From Agrobacterium tumefaciens (lineage in GTDB: Bacteria > Pseudomonadota > Alphaproteobacteria > Rhizobiales > Rhizobiaceae), in assembly GCA_025560025.1 (NCBI GenBank), contig CP048485.1, positions 1,860,001-1,924,000 on the forward strand: 64,000 bases of DNA, read 5' to 3'. The notes under the pieces were generated by a model. It did not search any database. It was given only the letters and a program-made list of their open reading frames with translations, and was not told the origin of the DNA. This document shows, one piece after another, positions 56,453 through 64,000 of the stretch. The stretch's first letter is position 1; the number at the start of each line of letters is the position of its first letter. Position numbers and translations under genes: made by a program.

Positions 56453-57328
56453 TTACTCGGCAGCATCCTGTGACTGCTCACCTTCATATTCCGCAACCAG
56501 CTCGGCCATATCCGCCTGCGTATGACGTTTGAGTTCCCGGCGGTCGCTGGGCTGAGGCGCGAAAGCGACGGTCAGGCCCGTATCCCGCACCGTGCCGATG
56601 GCGAAGGATGCACCCGACAACATGCGCACGCCCGCATGCAACCACAGGGGATCGGTGGCGAAATGTTGGCCGATGCCGACGACGACGGGAATACCCTGCC
56701 AGTGCGACATGCGGTCGTAGTGGATATGGCCCGCAAGAATACCGATGACATCATGCTCGAACAGCACCTCGTCGAGGGCCTCGGTATCGTCAAAGGACAG
56801 GGATTCCCACTCCGCATCGGGACGGTCGAAATCGAGCGCCGGTGCATGGTGCATCACCAGAAGCTTCGGCAGGTCGGGATGGTTTTCGAGTTCCTCCTCC
56901 AGCCATTCGATTTGGCCGGGCTCGAAAGCGCCGCCGACCTTGCCCGGAACGCTGGTATCCATCACGATGACATGGAGACCGGCAATCACCGCGGCATGGT
57001 CGTAGGGCGCGTCCAGCTCCTCGTCACGGCCGAGCATGACAGGATAAAAGCCATCACGGCGATCATGATTGCCAAGCGCGAAGAGCACTGGCACATCGAG
57101 TTCAGCCGCGTCCAGCAGACGCTTGAGCTCCTCGTAGCTGCCGGCATCGCCCCTGTTGGTCAGATCGCCGCTGACAACGATGAATTCGGGCGCCGGCTCC
57201 AGCGCCTTGATCTGCGCCAGCGTGTCGGCGAGCCTCGTCGACGTATCGGAATAAAGATCATCATCCTGCACCTGCGGATTGCCCACATGCAGATCGGTCA
57301 AATGGACGAAATTCACCCGTTCGGACAT
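56453..57328 (-). CDS. Calcineurin-like metallophosphoesterase (CpdA-like)
   Basis: 291 residues from ATG before SERVNFVHLTDLHVGN. The class III cyclic-nucleotide phosphodiesterase fold is shown by DLH (HLTDLHVG), GDLTNRGD, GNHD (ALGNHDRRD), MHHAP and GHIHYDR, all five metal motifs intact. It probably hydrolyses cyclic nucleotides or phosphodiesters; the substrate is unknown. Divergent from trmL. Confidence 0.9.
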   Translation of the reverse strand: MSERVNFVHLTDLHVGNPQVQDDDLYSDTSTRLADTLAQIKALEPAPEFIVVSGDLTNRGDAGSYEELKRLLDAAELDVPVLFALGNHDRRDGFYPVMLGRDEELDAPYDHAAVIAGLHVIVMDTSVPGKVGGAFEPGQIEWLEEELENHPDLPKLLVMHHAPALDFDRPDAEWESLSFDDTEALDEVLFEHDVIGILAGHIHYDRMSHWQGIPVVVGIGQHFATDPLWLHAGVRMLSGASFAIGTVRDTGLTVAFAPQPSDRRELKRHTQADMAELVAEYEGEQSQDAAE

Positions 57329-57553
57329 GATATCTTCCTGTTTTTGCGGCACAGAATATCCGGCCTGAAAGCGCGCCGTCACAACTCATGCCGGCGTTCG
57401 GACGGCCTGACGACCCATTGGTTAATGGGTAGCCCGCCTGTGTGTCATGCGAATGAATACGGCGCTCTTCGAGACCGACTTTTCATGCTGCATCTGTCAC
57501 AGGTCATCCGCCCGTGCTAATCGCTCCAGCATTCCAACCGCGACGGGAAGACC

Positions 57554-58051
57554 ATGTCCGACATCAAGCCTGAAATCGGGCCCAATATCAGGCCAAGCAT
57601 CAGGATCGCCCTTTACCAGCCCGATATTCCCGGCAATACCGGCACCATCCTGCGGCTGGCCGCCTGTCTTGGCCTCGGCGTCGATATCATCGAGCCGGCC
57701 GGCTTCGATATTTCCGACCGCAACCTGAAACGGGCGGGCATGGATTATATTGCGGCGGCGGCGCTGACACGCCATGTCAGCTGGGACCGTTTTGAGGAAT
57801 GGCGCGCAACCACGGGCCGCCGCCTTGTTCTCGCCTCGACCAAGGCCGCCCTGCCCTATACGCAAATTGCCTATCGTGAGGACGATATCCTGCTTTTCGG
57901 CCGTGAAAGTGCGGGTGTACCCGACCACGTGCATGAGAAGGCGCAGGAGCGAATCATCATACCGATGGTGGCGGGACAACGTTCAATCAACGTGGCCATG
58001 TCGGCGGCGATGATCACCGGCGAGGCTTTGCGTCAGACCGCATGGGCTTGA
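57554..58051 (+). CDS. trmL: tRNA (cytidine(34)-2'-O)-methyltransferase TrmL
   Basis: 165 residues, SPOUT-type knotted fold. It methylates the wobble nucleotide of tRNALeu. Motifs: PDIPGNTGTILRLAACLG, LFGRESAGVPDHV and the knot IPMVAGQRSINVAMSAAM. N-terminus somewhat longer than E. coli TrmL. Confidence 0.92.
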   Translation: MSDIKPEIGPNIRPSIRIALYQPDIPGNTGTILRLAACLGLGVDIIEPAGFDISDRNLKRAGMDYIAAAALTRHVSWDRFEEWRATTGRRLVLASTKAALPYTQIAYREDDILLFGRESAGVPDHVHEKAQERIIIPMVAGQRSINVAMSAAMITGEALRQTAWA

Positions 58052-58223
58052 GTGCCCTTTTTAACGCCATTTTTTCGGGCAAATACAAAATTTGACCGTT
58101 TTTGCTTCAAAACTGTCGCAACCCGGCCTGTACCGAAGGCGTTCAGGCTCCTATACTCATTAGCCGGACAACAAAAATCACCCTCGCCGGAACCGTTCGC
58201 CGGCGGGTGTGAGGAGACGTAGC

Positions 58224-59876
58224 ATGCAATCCACCATTGTCATCGTCAACCTTCTCGGCGCAGTCGCGCTGCTGCTCTTCGGCCTTGCCCAGGTGAAGGA
58301 CGGGGTCACCCGCGCCTTCGGCATGAAACTGCGAAGCGTGCTGGCGACCGGCACCCAGAACGGCCCGCGTTCGTTCTTTTCCGGCTTTTTTGCCACCGTC
58401 GCATTGCAAAGCTCGACGGCGACGGCACTGACCGTCACCTCCTTCGCCGAGCGTGACCTCATCAAACCGCGTATGGCGCAGGTGGTGCTGCTTGGCGCCA
58501 ATGTCGGCACCGCCGTCACCGCCTGGATCGTGGCCGCCGGCGTGGAATGGCTGTCGCCTCTTCTGATCCTTGCGGGCATTATTTTTAAAAAGGGCAGTTC
58601 CAATGCCAGACAGGGCGGCGGAACCGCCTTGATCGGCATCGGCCTGATGCTTCTTTCCCTGCATCTGCTGAGCGGTGCGACCGAGCCGATGCGCGCCTCG
58701 CCCGCTCTCGGCGTCTTCATCGGCCTGCTGGATGGCGCATGGCCCGTGGCGCTGATCTTCTCCGCCGTACTGGCCTTCGTCTCCTCCTCCAGCCTCGCCG
58801 TTGTCGTGCTGATCCTGTCGCTGGCGGCCACCGGCACGCTGTCGGCCGGCCTCATCATCGTTCTCATCCTGGGCGCCAATCTCGGCGGTGCCATTCCGCC
58901 CGTCATCGCCACCCTGTCGGGCCCCGCCTCGGCGCGGCGCATCACCATCGGCAACCTCCTCGTGCGCACCATCGGCTGCCTCATTGCGCTGCCGCTCGCC
59001 TCCTATGGCGCGACGCTCCTGCAGCAACTGCCGATTTCGCCGGCCAAACTGCCGGTAGACGCCCACCTGATCTTCAATGTCATCCTCGCGGCGCTGGCCT
59101 GGCCCTTCTCCGGCCTGATATCCGATCTGATGACAAAGCTGGTGCCGGGCGATCCGAAAGCCGAAGACGGCCCGAATTTCCTCGACCAGCAGGCGCTGGA
59201 CATGCCGGTCGTGGCGCTCGCCAACGCCACCCGCGAGGTCTTGAGCGTCGGCGACAGCATCGAGCGCATGCTGATCCGCGCCGAAAACGCCTTCAAGCAC
59301 AATGATCTGGCACCGCTTCAGGAAGTTTCCCTGCTTGAAAACAAGGTCGATCGCCGTCAGCAGGAGGTGAAGGTCTATCTGTCGCAGCTGGGGCGCAAGG
59401 GGCTAACCGACGAGGAAGCGCGCCGTTCAATCGCCATCATCGATTATGCCATCAACCTCGAACATATCGGCGACATCATCGAAAAGGGCATTTGCGAGCA
59501 GATTCGCAAGAAGGTGCTGAACAGCTTCAAATTTTCCGACGACGGTTATGAGGAGCTGAAGACCCTGTTCGACATGACCATCGAGAACCTGCGTGCCGCC
59601 CAGAGCATTCTGGTGACCGGCGATTTCGATCTTGCCCGCCGGCTGATGGAAAGCAAGGTGGATATACGCCGCCTCGAAAAACAGTCTTCCAACCGCCATC
59701 TCGAGCGCCTGCGCGACGGGCTTGCGGAAAGCATGCAGACCAGCTCGCTGCATCTCGACATGCTGCGGGATCTGAAGCGCATCAACGCCCATATCGTCAC
59801 GGTGGCGCATCCCATTCTGGATGAAAGCGGCGTGCTGATCGAAAGCCGCCTGCGTTATGCCGAGCCCCGCGCCTGA
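58224..59876 (+). CDS. Na/Pi cotransporter family protein with PhoU-like tail
   Basis: 550 residues. The N-terminal half contains two NaPi repeats with the QSSTATALT (LQSSTATAL) and SSSSLAVVVL blocks; about eight membrane helices. The C-terminal part (about 340-550) is a PhoU-like helical domain. Such proteins couple phosphate uptake or export to sodium. The gene is preceded by gaggag 8 bases from ATG 58224. Confidence 0.88.
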   Translation: MQSTIVIVNLLGAVALLLFGLAQVKDGVTRAFGMKLRSVLATGTQNGPRSFFSGFFATVALQSSTATALTVTSFAERDLIKPRMAQVVLLGANVGTAVTAWIVAAGVEWLSPLLILAGIIFKKGSSNARQGGGTALIGIGLMLLSLHLLSGATEPMRASPALGVFIGLLDGAWPVALIFSAVLAFVSSSSLAVVVLILSLAATGTLSAGLIIVLILGANLGGAIPPVIATLSGPASARRITIGNLLVRTIGCLIALPLASYGATLLQQLPISPAKLPVDAHLIFNVILAALAWPFSGLISDLMTKLVPGDPKAEDGPNFLDQQALDMPVVALANATREVLSVGDSIERMLIRAENAFKHNDLAPLQEVSLLENKVDRRQQEVKVYLSQLGRKGLTDEEARRSIAIIDYAINLEHIGDIIEKGICEQIRKKVLNSFKFSDDGYEELKTLFDMTIENLRAAQSILVTGDFDLARRLMESKVDIRRLEKQSSNRHLERLRDGLAESMQTSSLHLDMLRDLKRINAHIVTVAHPILDESGVLIESRLRYAEPRA

Positions 59877-59935
59877 AAGCATTTTCAAGGAAAAGCGGTC
59901 CCGGTTCCGTTCGGAAAGGCAAAACGCCCTAAACT
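59877..59935. repeat. Short intergenic repeat of rhizobial type
   Basis: agcattttcaaggaaaagcgg followed by tcccggttccgttcggaaag resembles a widespread Rhizobiales intergenic repeat. It separates two convergent genes and may act as a terminator. Confidence 0.45.
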
Positions 59936-60211
59936 TCAATCGGCCGAAGGAAGCCGCCGCATGGTGAATTCGATGCGGTCGCCTTCCAGCTGTCGCCAGC
60001 TTTCCACTTCCGTCCAGTAGGCCGCTTTCGGAAAGCTGTCGAACCATTCGCGCGCCTTGGCGCGGGCTTCCTCGCGCCCGAGACAGAAGGTTTGCCGCAC
60101 GAACATGCCATTGCGCGTCTTGTCCTCGCCCGAGCCTTCACGCGCCTTGCGGTGATTGGCGATCCTGCGCTTCAGCCCGTCCAGGGGCGGCGGTCCGGTA
60201 AATTTCGTCAT
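59936..60211 (-). CDS. Hypothetical small protein
   Basis: 91 residues from ATG before TKFTGPPPLDGLKRRI. Basic N-terminus (RRIANHRKAREG) and a compact C-terminal half (REEARAKAREWFDSFPKAAYWTEVESWRQL). No membrane segment or signal peptide. I do not recognise the family; it is divergent from hemF. Confidence 0.68.
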   Translation of the reverse strand: MTKFTGPPPLDGLKRRIANHRKAREGSGEDKTRNGMFVRQTFCLGREEARAKAREWFDSFPKAAYWTEVESWRQLEGDRIEFTMRRLPSAD

Positions 60212-60340
60212 GATATTCACCTCTGGCACCTACATCGATAAAGATAGTGCCCGCATGTGAACTTGGCGAGTCGAATTTGTGCGCGGGGCCTGCACCTGCT
60301 AGACGCGACAGGGAATCGACTTCACCTAAGGAGAATACGC

Positions 60341-61252
60341 ATGGAACGGCCAATCTTGCCGAAGGGCTTGCCCGACGACATCGAGGACAAGAAGGCCCTT
60401 GCCCAAGCCTGGTTCCAGCATCTGCGCGACACCATCGTCGCCTCCTTCGAGACCCTAGAAAACGACCTGACCGGCCCTCTTTCCGATCAGGAGCCCGGCC
60501 GTTTCGTCCAGAAAGACTGGCTGCGCGACAATGGCGAGGGCGGCGGCGGCAGGATGTCGATGATGGAAGGCCGCGTCTTCGAGAAGGTTGGCGTCCACAC
60601 CTCCACCGTCTATGGCGAATTCTCGCCGGAATTCCGCAAGCAGATACCGGGAGCGGAAGAAGACCCGCGTTTCTGGGCCTCCGGCCTCTCGCTGATCGCC
60701 CATCCCGTCAATCCCAATGTGCCGGCCGTGCACATGAACACCCGCATGGTCGTCACCACCAGCCACTGGTTCGGCGGCGGCGCGGATCTGACGCCGGTGC
60801 TGGGGCGCAGACGTGACGAACAGGACCCGGACACCCAGCTTTTCCACCGCGCCTTCCAGATCACCTGCAACCGCCATCCGGTCGCCGATTATCCGCGCTA
60901 CAAGACATGGTGCGACGACTATTTCTTCCTGAAACACCGCAACGAGCCGCGCGGCACCGGCGGCATCTTCTTTGACTGGCTGCATCCAGAAGAAGAGAAA
61001 GGCGGCTGGGACGCCAATTTCGCCTTCGTGCAGGATGTCGGCCGCGCCTTTAATCTGGTCTATCCGAAAATCGTCCGCGCCAATTTCAACCAGAACTGGA
61101 CGGAAGAGGACCGTGACGAGCAGCTTATCCGTCGCGGCCGCTATGTGGAATTCAACCTGCTTTATGATCGCGGCACGATCTTCGGCCTCAAGACCGGCGG
61201 CAATGTCGAATCGATTCTCTCCTCTCTACCGCCGGTAGTGCGCTGGCCCTAA
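60341..61252 (+). CDS. hemF: Oxygen-dependent coproporphyrinogen III oxidase
   Basis: 303 residues. It decarboxylates coproporphyrinogen III to protoporphyrinogen IX in heme synthesis using oxygen. Family blocks: [47 protein letters not shown] and [11 protein letters not shown] strong ribosome-binding site (aaggaga) lies before ATG 60341. Heme made here supplies cytochromes b and c1 encoded 10 kb away. Confidence 0.96.
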   Translation: MERPILPKGLPDDIEDKKALAQAWFQHLRDTIVASFETLENDLTGPLSDQEPGRFVQKDWLRDNGEGGGGRMSMMEGRVFEKVGVHTSTVYGEFSPEFRKQIPGAEEDPRFWASGLSLIAHPVNPNVPAVHMNTRMVVTTSHWFGGGADLTPVLGRRRDEQDPDTQLFHRAFQITCNRHPVADYPRYKTWCDDYFFLKHRNEPRGTGGIFFDWLHPEEEKGGWDANFAFVQDVGRAFNLVYPKIVRANFNQNWTEEDRDEQLIRRGRYVEFNLLYDRGTIFGLKTGGNVESILSSLPPVVRWP

Positions 61253-61375
61253 AAAAACTCACGTAAATTTGACGCTCATCAGCCATTTGGTCGCAAATAG
61301 CGCAAATTAGGACTTATGGAAAAATCAAGGCAATGATAGTCTCCTCCTCGCAGACGTACTGGAGGAGCTATCGTC

Positions 61376-61642
61376 ATGATTACTTCGAACAGCATGCCTA
61401 TCTCTGCTTCCCCCGAGGAAGCCCAGCATTCCATTGATACCCCTGATTTGATCGATCGCCTGGCAGCGGAAATGCGTGCCACGGGTGATCGCGAACTGCC
61501 GCATTCCTTTTATGTCGAACAGGTAAAACGCACGCTGGCCGGAAAAACGGTGAAGCGGGCGGACAATGACGAAATGCCTCGTACAAAAATTCCGGCAGCC
61601 GGCACATCCTCTGTTTTCCAGTGCTGGGCGATGCCCGAATAG
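61376..61642 (+). CDS. Small hypothetical protein
   Basis: 88 residues. An N-terminal Ser/Ala-rich part is followed by a helix (DTPDLIDRLAAEMRATGDRELPHSFYVEQVKRTLAGK) and a short tail. A good ribosome-binding site (ggaggagc) precedes the ATG. No family recognised. It is transcribed in the same direction as hemF but separated by 123 bases. Confidence 0.62.
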   Translation: MITSNSMPISASPEEAQHSIDTPDLIDRLAAEMRATGDRELPHSFYVEQVKRTLAGKTVKRADNDEMPRTKIPAAGTSSVFQCWAMPE

Positions 61643-61745
61643 GGGCCTGAATAAGGTCGAAGGACGCCGCTCTGGAACATAAGCGGTGAACATTCGTTTC
61701 TTGTCGGAGGGACAGCAGGCGATTGAATTGCTGTCCCTCACTCTC

Positions 61746-61853
61746 GCACATTCTCCCTGTCGAAAATCGATTCCGGTTTTCGACAGGGAGAATGTGCAGA
61801 CTCAAGATGTTAGAGCGTCCTTTATGCGTCCGAACGGACTCATGGCGCTCTAA
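61746..61853 (+). repeat. Bipartite palindromic intergenic element, copy 2
   Basis: A perfect 21-bp inverted repeat (61746-61766 with 61777-61797, loop tcgattccgg) is followed by a second dyad ttagagcg/cgctctaa (61810-61817 with 61846-61853) that encloses gtccgaacggac. The same two dyads in opposite orientation lie at 15965-16068. Confidence 0.82.
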
Positions 61854-61870
61854 AACAGGGAGGCAAGACC

Positions 61871-62056
61871 ATGAGACTGTTTGAATGTGGAACGCTTGTG
61901 CCCGGCTGTGCTTGGCACACGCGCGCAGATGACGACGCTGAAGTTGTGCGTCGCACCGTGGAACATATGCGATCGGCGCACGGCGAAACCGTCATCCGCG
62001 AGAACATGATCGAAAACATCAAATCCCGCATTCGCGACGAGGCAAATGCGGCCTGA
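61871..62056 (+). CDS. DUF1059-like small protein
   Basis: 61 residues. The DUF1059 pattern is visible: two Cys (ECGTLVPGCAWHTRADDDAEVVRRTVEHMRSAHG) with His residues that could bind metal, as in a small zinc-binding protein. A ribosome-binding site (ggaggc) lies before ATG 61871. Function unknown. Confidence 0.8.
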   Translation: MRLFECGTLVPGCAWHTRADDDAEVVRRTVEHMRSAHGETVIRENMIENIKSRIRDEANAA

Positions 62057-62080
62057 GCCGCAACGCCGCCGTCGCTGACC

Positions 62081-63337
62081 TCAATTTTCCAGCATATCCT
62101 TCAGCCGGGCGGTCAACGCTGCCCGGTCGAGTGAGAAATTGACGTCGATCCACTTTTCCTCAAGGCTTTTCAGCACTTCGCCCACCTTCGGGCCGGCCTC
62201 GACGCCCGCAGCCATCACATCCGCGCCGCTCAGCGGAAAGCCCGGTTTGTGGAATTTCTCCGCCCGCGTCAGCAAAGTCGAAAGCCGCGCCACTTTCTGC
62301 ATGGCCGTGTCGCCGGCAGAAAGATCGGCACGGGCCGAAGCAAGCGCCAGTTTCAGCCGCGTCTTCACGCCCTCGACGCCCTGACGATAAAGTAGTCGGT
62401 CGAGCGCTGTCTCCTTCTGCTCCGGGTCAGCCGCCGGAGCCGAGGCCCAATAAGCAAGATAAGCCGCTTCGGCTTTCGACAGCCGGAGGCGCGCGGCAAG
62501 GGCAGCCAGCCTGTCCCTGTCCGGCGGCACGATGGCGGCAAGCCGCAGCATCGGGTCCACCGCCCAGCCGAGAGCCTGCTCCGTCGCCACCAGCCCGTGA
62601 ATGGCGTCGATGCCCCATTTTTCCGTTTCGGGAAGAATTTCCGCCAGAACGCCCGATTGCCGCATCCACAAAAGGGCGCGGGAAGGATCGCGGGCGGAAA
62701 GCAGCTTTTTCAGCTCGCTCCACACCCGCTCGGCCGAAAGGGTGCCCAGCTTGTCCTTGGCCCGCGCGCTTGCCCGCAAGCCGTCCGCATCCGGGCGGCC
62801 GGAGCCGTAATGGGCGAAAAAGCGGAAAAACCGGAGAATCCGCAGGTAATCTTCCGAAATCCGCATCGCCGCATCGCCGATGAAGCGCACCGTGCCGGTC
62901 TCGATATCGGGAAGACCATCGATAAGGTCGATGATCTCACCCTTTTCGTCGGCATAAAGAGCATTGATGGTGAGGTCTCGCCGCTCGGCATCGGCCTGCC
63001 AGTCGGTGCCGAAGGCCACCTGTGCGTGGCGGCCATTGGTTTCGACATCGCGGCGCAACGTCGTCACCTCGAAACCTTCGCCATCGATCACCAGCGTTAC
63101 CGTGCCGTGTTCGATGCCGGTCGGCACCGCCTTGATGCCCGCAGCCTTGGCCCGCGCAACAACCACATCAGGGGTTAGCGTCGTCGCCATGTCGACATCG
63201 ACGACCGGCAGGTCCATCAGCGCATTGCGCACCGCGCCGCCAACGATCCGCACCTCGCCGCCATCGGCATTCAGAAGCGTAAAGATGCGCTTGAGCGCCG
63301 GTTTTTGAAACCAGTCCCGCCCGGCAAGGCTGCTCAT
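62081..63337 (-). CDS. cca: CCA tRNA nucleotidyltransferase
   Basis: 418 residues from ATG before SSLAGRDWFQKPALKR. It adds or repairs the CCA end of tRNAs. Class II signatures: RIVGGAVRNALMDLPVVDVDMAT (GGxVR and DxD), RRDLTINALYAD and the RILRFFRFFAHYG block. Its start overlaps the stop of the NUDIX gene by 4 bases. Confidence 0.94.
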   Translation of the reverse strand: MSSLAGRDWFQKPALKRIFTLLNADGGEVRIVGGAVRNALMDLPVVDVDMATTLTPDVVVARAKAAGIKAVPTGIEHGTVTLVIDGEGFEVTTLRRDVETNGRHAQVAFGTDWQADAERRDLTINALYADEKGEIIDLIDGLPDIETGTVRFIGDAAMRISEDYLRILRFFRFFAHYGSGRPDADGLRASARAKDKLGTLSAERVWSELKKLLSARDPSRALLWMRQSGVLAEILPETEKWGIDAIHGLVATEQALGWAVDPMLRLAAIVPPDRDRLAALAARLRLSKAEAAYLAYWASAPAADPEQKETALDRLLYRQGVEGVKTRLKLALASARADLSAGDTAMQKVARLSTLLTRAEKFHKPGFPLSGADVMAAGVEAGPKVGEVLKSLEEKWIDVNFSLDRAALTARLKDMLEN

Positions 63338-63966
63338 GAATAAAACCTCTCGTAAATCGTCCTGACGATGCCCGCCGTAATGCCCCAAATGTAGCGTTCG
63401 CCATAGGGCATTTCATAGAAAAACCGCTCCTTCCCCTGAAAGATGCGGCTGCCGCGCCCGTGATTGGCCGGGTCCATCAGAAAGGACAGCGGCACTTCGA
63501 AAACCTCATCCACTTCGGTTGGATTGAGCGTCAGGTCGAAGCCGGGCCGAACGATCGACAGCACCGGCTTGATGCGAAAACCCGTCCCGGAAATATAGTC
63601 CGGCAGGCGCCCGACCGTTTCCACGAAGGACCTGGAAAGGCCGATTTCCTCTTCCGTCTCGCGCAGCGCCGCCTCTTCCGGCGTCCGGTCCTCGGCATCG
63701 ATGCCGCCGCCCGGAAATGAAATCTGGCCGGAATGTTTGCGCAGGGTGGCCGTGCGCTGGGTGAAGATCACCCGCGCATCGTTGCCATCGTCAATGACCG
63801 GCACCAGCACGGCGGCGTCCTTCAGCCTGATGCCGTTTCCAGACAGCACCACGCCCGGATTGAGCACATGGTCGCCATGCTCCCGTTCCGCCACGCCCTC
63901 GCCTTCCTGCAGCACGCGGCAGCGGAAATCGGCGGCGGTAAAAGTCTTGAATGCCGTTGTCGTCAT
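63334..63966 (-). CDS. CoA pyrophosphatase, NUDIX family
   Basis: 210 residues. The NUDIX box (GGGIDAEDRTPEEAALRETEEEIGL) is near residue 90 and the CoA-hydrolase block upstream is LRKHSGQISFPGG, typical of NudL/PCD1-type enzymes that split CoA into 3',5'-ADP and phosphopantetheine. Overlaps cca by 4 bases and the preceding gene by 4 bases. Confidence 0.9.
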   Translation of the reverse strand: MTTTAFKTFTAADFRCRVLQEGEGVAEREHGDHVLNPGVVLSGNGIRLKDAAVLVPVIDDGNDARVIFTQRTATLRKHSGQISFPGGGIDAEDRTPEEAALRETEEEIGLSRSFVETVGRLPDYISGTGFRIKPVLSIVRPGFDLTLNPTEVDEVFEVPLSFLMDPANHGRGSRIFQGKERFFYEMPYGERYIWGITAGIVRTIYERFYS

Positions 63967-64000
63967 TGCGAAAGCCGTTCCAGTTCCTTGGCGGGCATCA
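63963..64000 (-). CDS. Partial gene, C-terminal end only
   Basis: The last eleven codons of a minus-strand gene (ending MPAKELERLSQ) are visible; its stop overlaps the NUDIX start by 4 bases. In related genomes a DUF1285 gene is often upstream of this NUDIX/cca pair, but eleven residues are not enough to confirm it. Confidence 0.5.
   Translation of the reverse strand, partial: MPAKELERLSQ

Overview
The window is a stretch of alphaproteobacterial chromosome, almost certainly from the Agrobacterium tumefaciens/radiobacter complex (Rhizobiaceae). Reasons: the order trxB - lsrB - two tandem AbcR-type (alpha-r15) small RNAs - ArsR regulator matches the rhizobial locus; the ene-reductase reads like the Agrobacterium glycerol-trinitrate reductase NerA; a ClpS without clpA, aerobic hemF, petABC and many rhizobial palindromic intergenic repeats are present. 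It is a housekeeping chromosomal region: I see no tRNA, rRNA, CRISPR array, transposase, integrase or prophage gene.

Layout. 1-3.3 kb: end of trxB, redox regulator lsrB, the two sRNAs with matching promoters, an ArsR-family regulator and the OYE-family reductase. 3.3-12.3 kb: a membrane protein/NmrA-like reductase pair with a divergent LysR gene, ChaA antiporter, an unrecognised gene beside a very A+T-rich stretch, aspartate aminotransferase, an EAL-only protein and a DMT transporter. 12.7-17.5 kb: cold-shock protein, MBL hydrolase, a secreted SH3 protein, and a MarR - OmpR-type regulator - histidine kinase cluster resembling petP/petR. 17.6-26.3 kb: csaA, proC, ybjN-like gene, ubiK-like gene, then lgt - midA-like - pgeF - M24 peptidase, a lipoprotein and prs.

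26.6-30.1 kb: four overlapping genes (PAP2 phosphatase, GT83-type transferase, LpxB-N-domain protein, GT2 transferase) that look like a lipid-linked sugar system for lipid A or LPS. 30.3-41.9 kb is rich in signalling: a chemoreceptor, an aldehyde dehydrogenase with an AcoR-like regulator lacking the AAA+ domain, an MHYT-GGDEF-EAL protein, and a HAMP-PAS-GGDEF-EAL protein followed closely by an orphan periplasmic solute-binding protein. The last pair lies between rplY and pth, genes that are usually close together, and resembles in architecture the MbaA/NspS receptor pair of Vibrio.

42-47.6 kb: pth, a GNAT enzyme, clpS, ychF, two tandem MaoC-fold proteins, a methyltransferase and apt. 47.8-50.6 kb: the cytochrome bc1 operon petABC on the minus strand. 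50.9-64 kb: a membrane-anchored EEP-family hydrolase, two paralogous ABC exporters, a metallophosphoesterase, trmL, a Na/Pi cotransporter, hemF, two very small proteins, the CCA-adding enzyme and a NUDIX CoA pyrophosphatase. Several intergenic gaps hold palindromic repeats; one bipartite element occurs twice in opposite orientation, about 46 kb apart.
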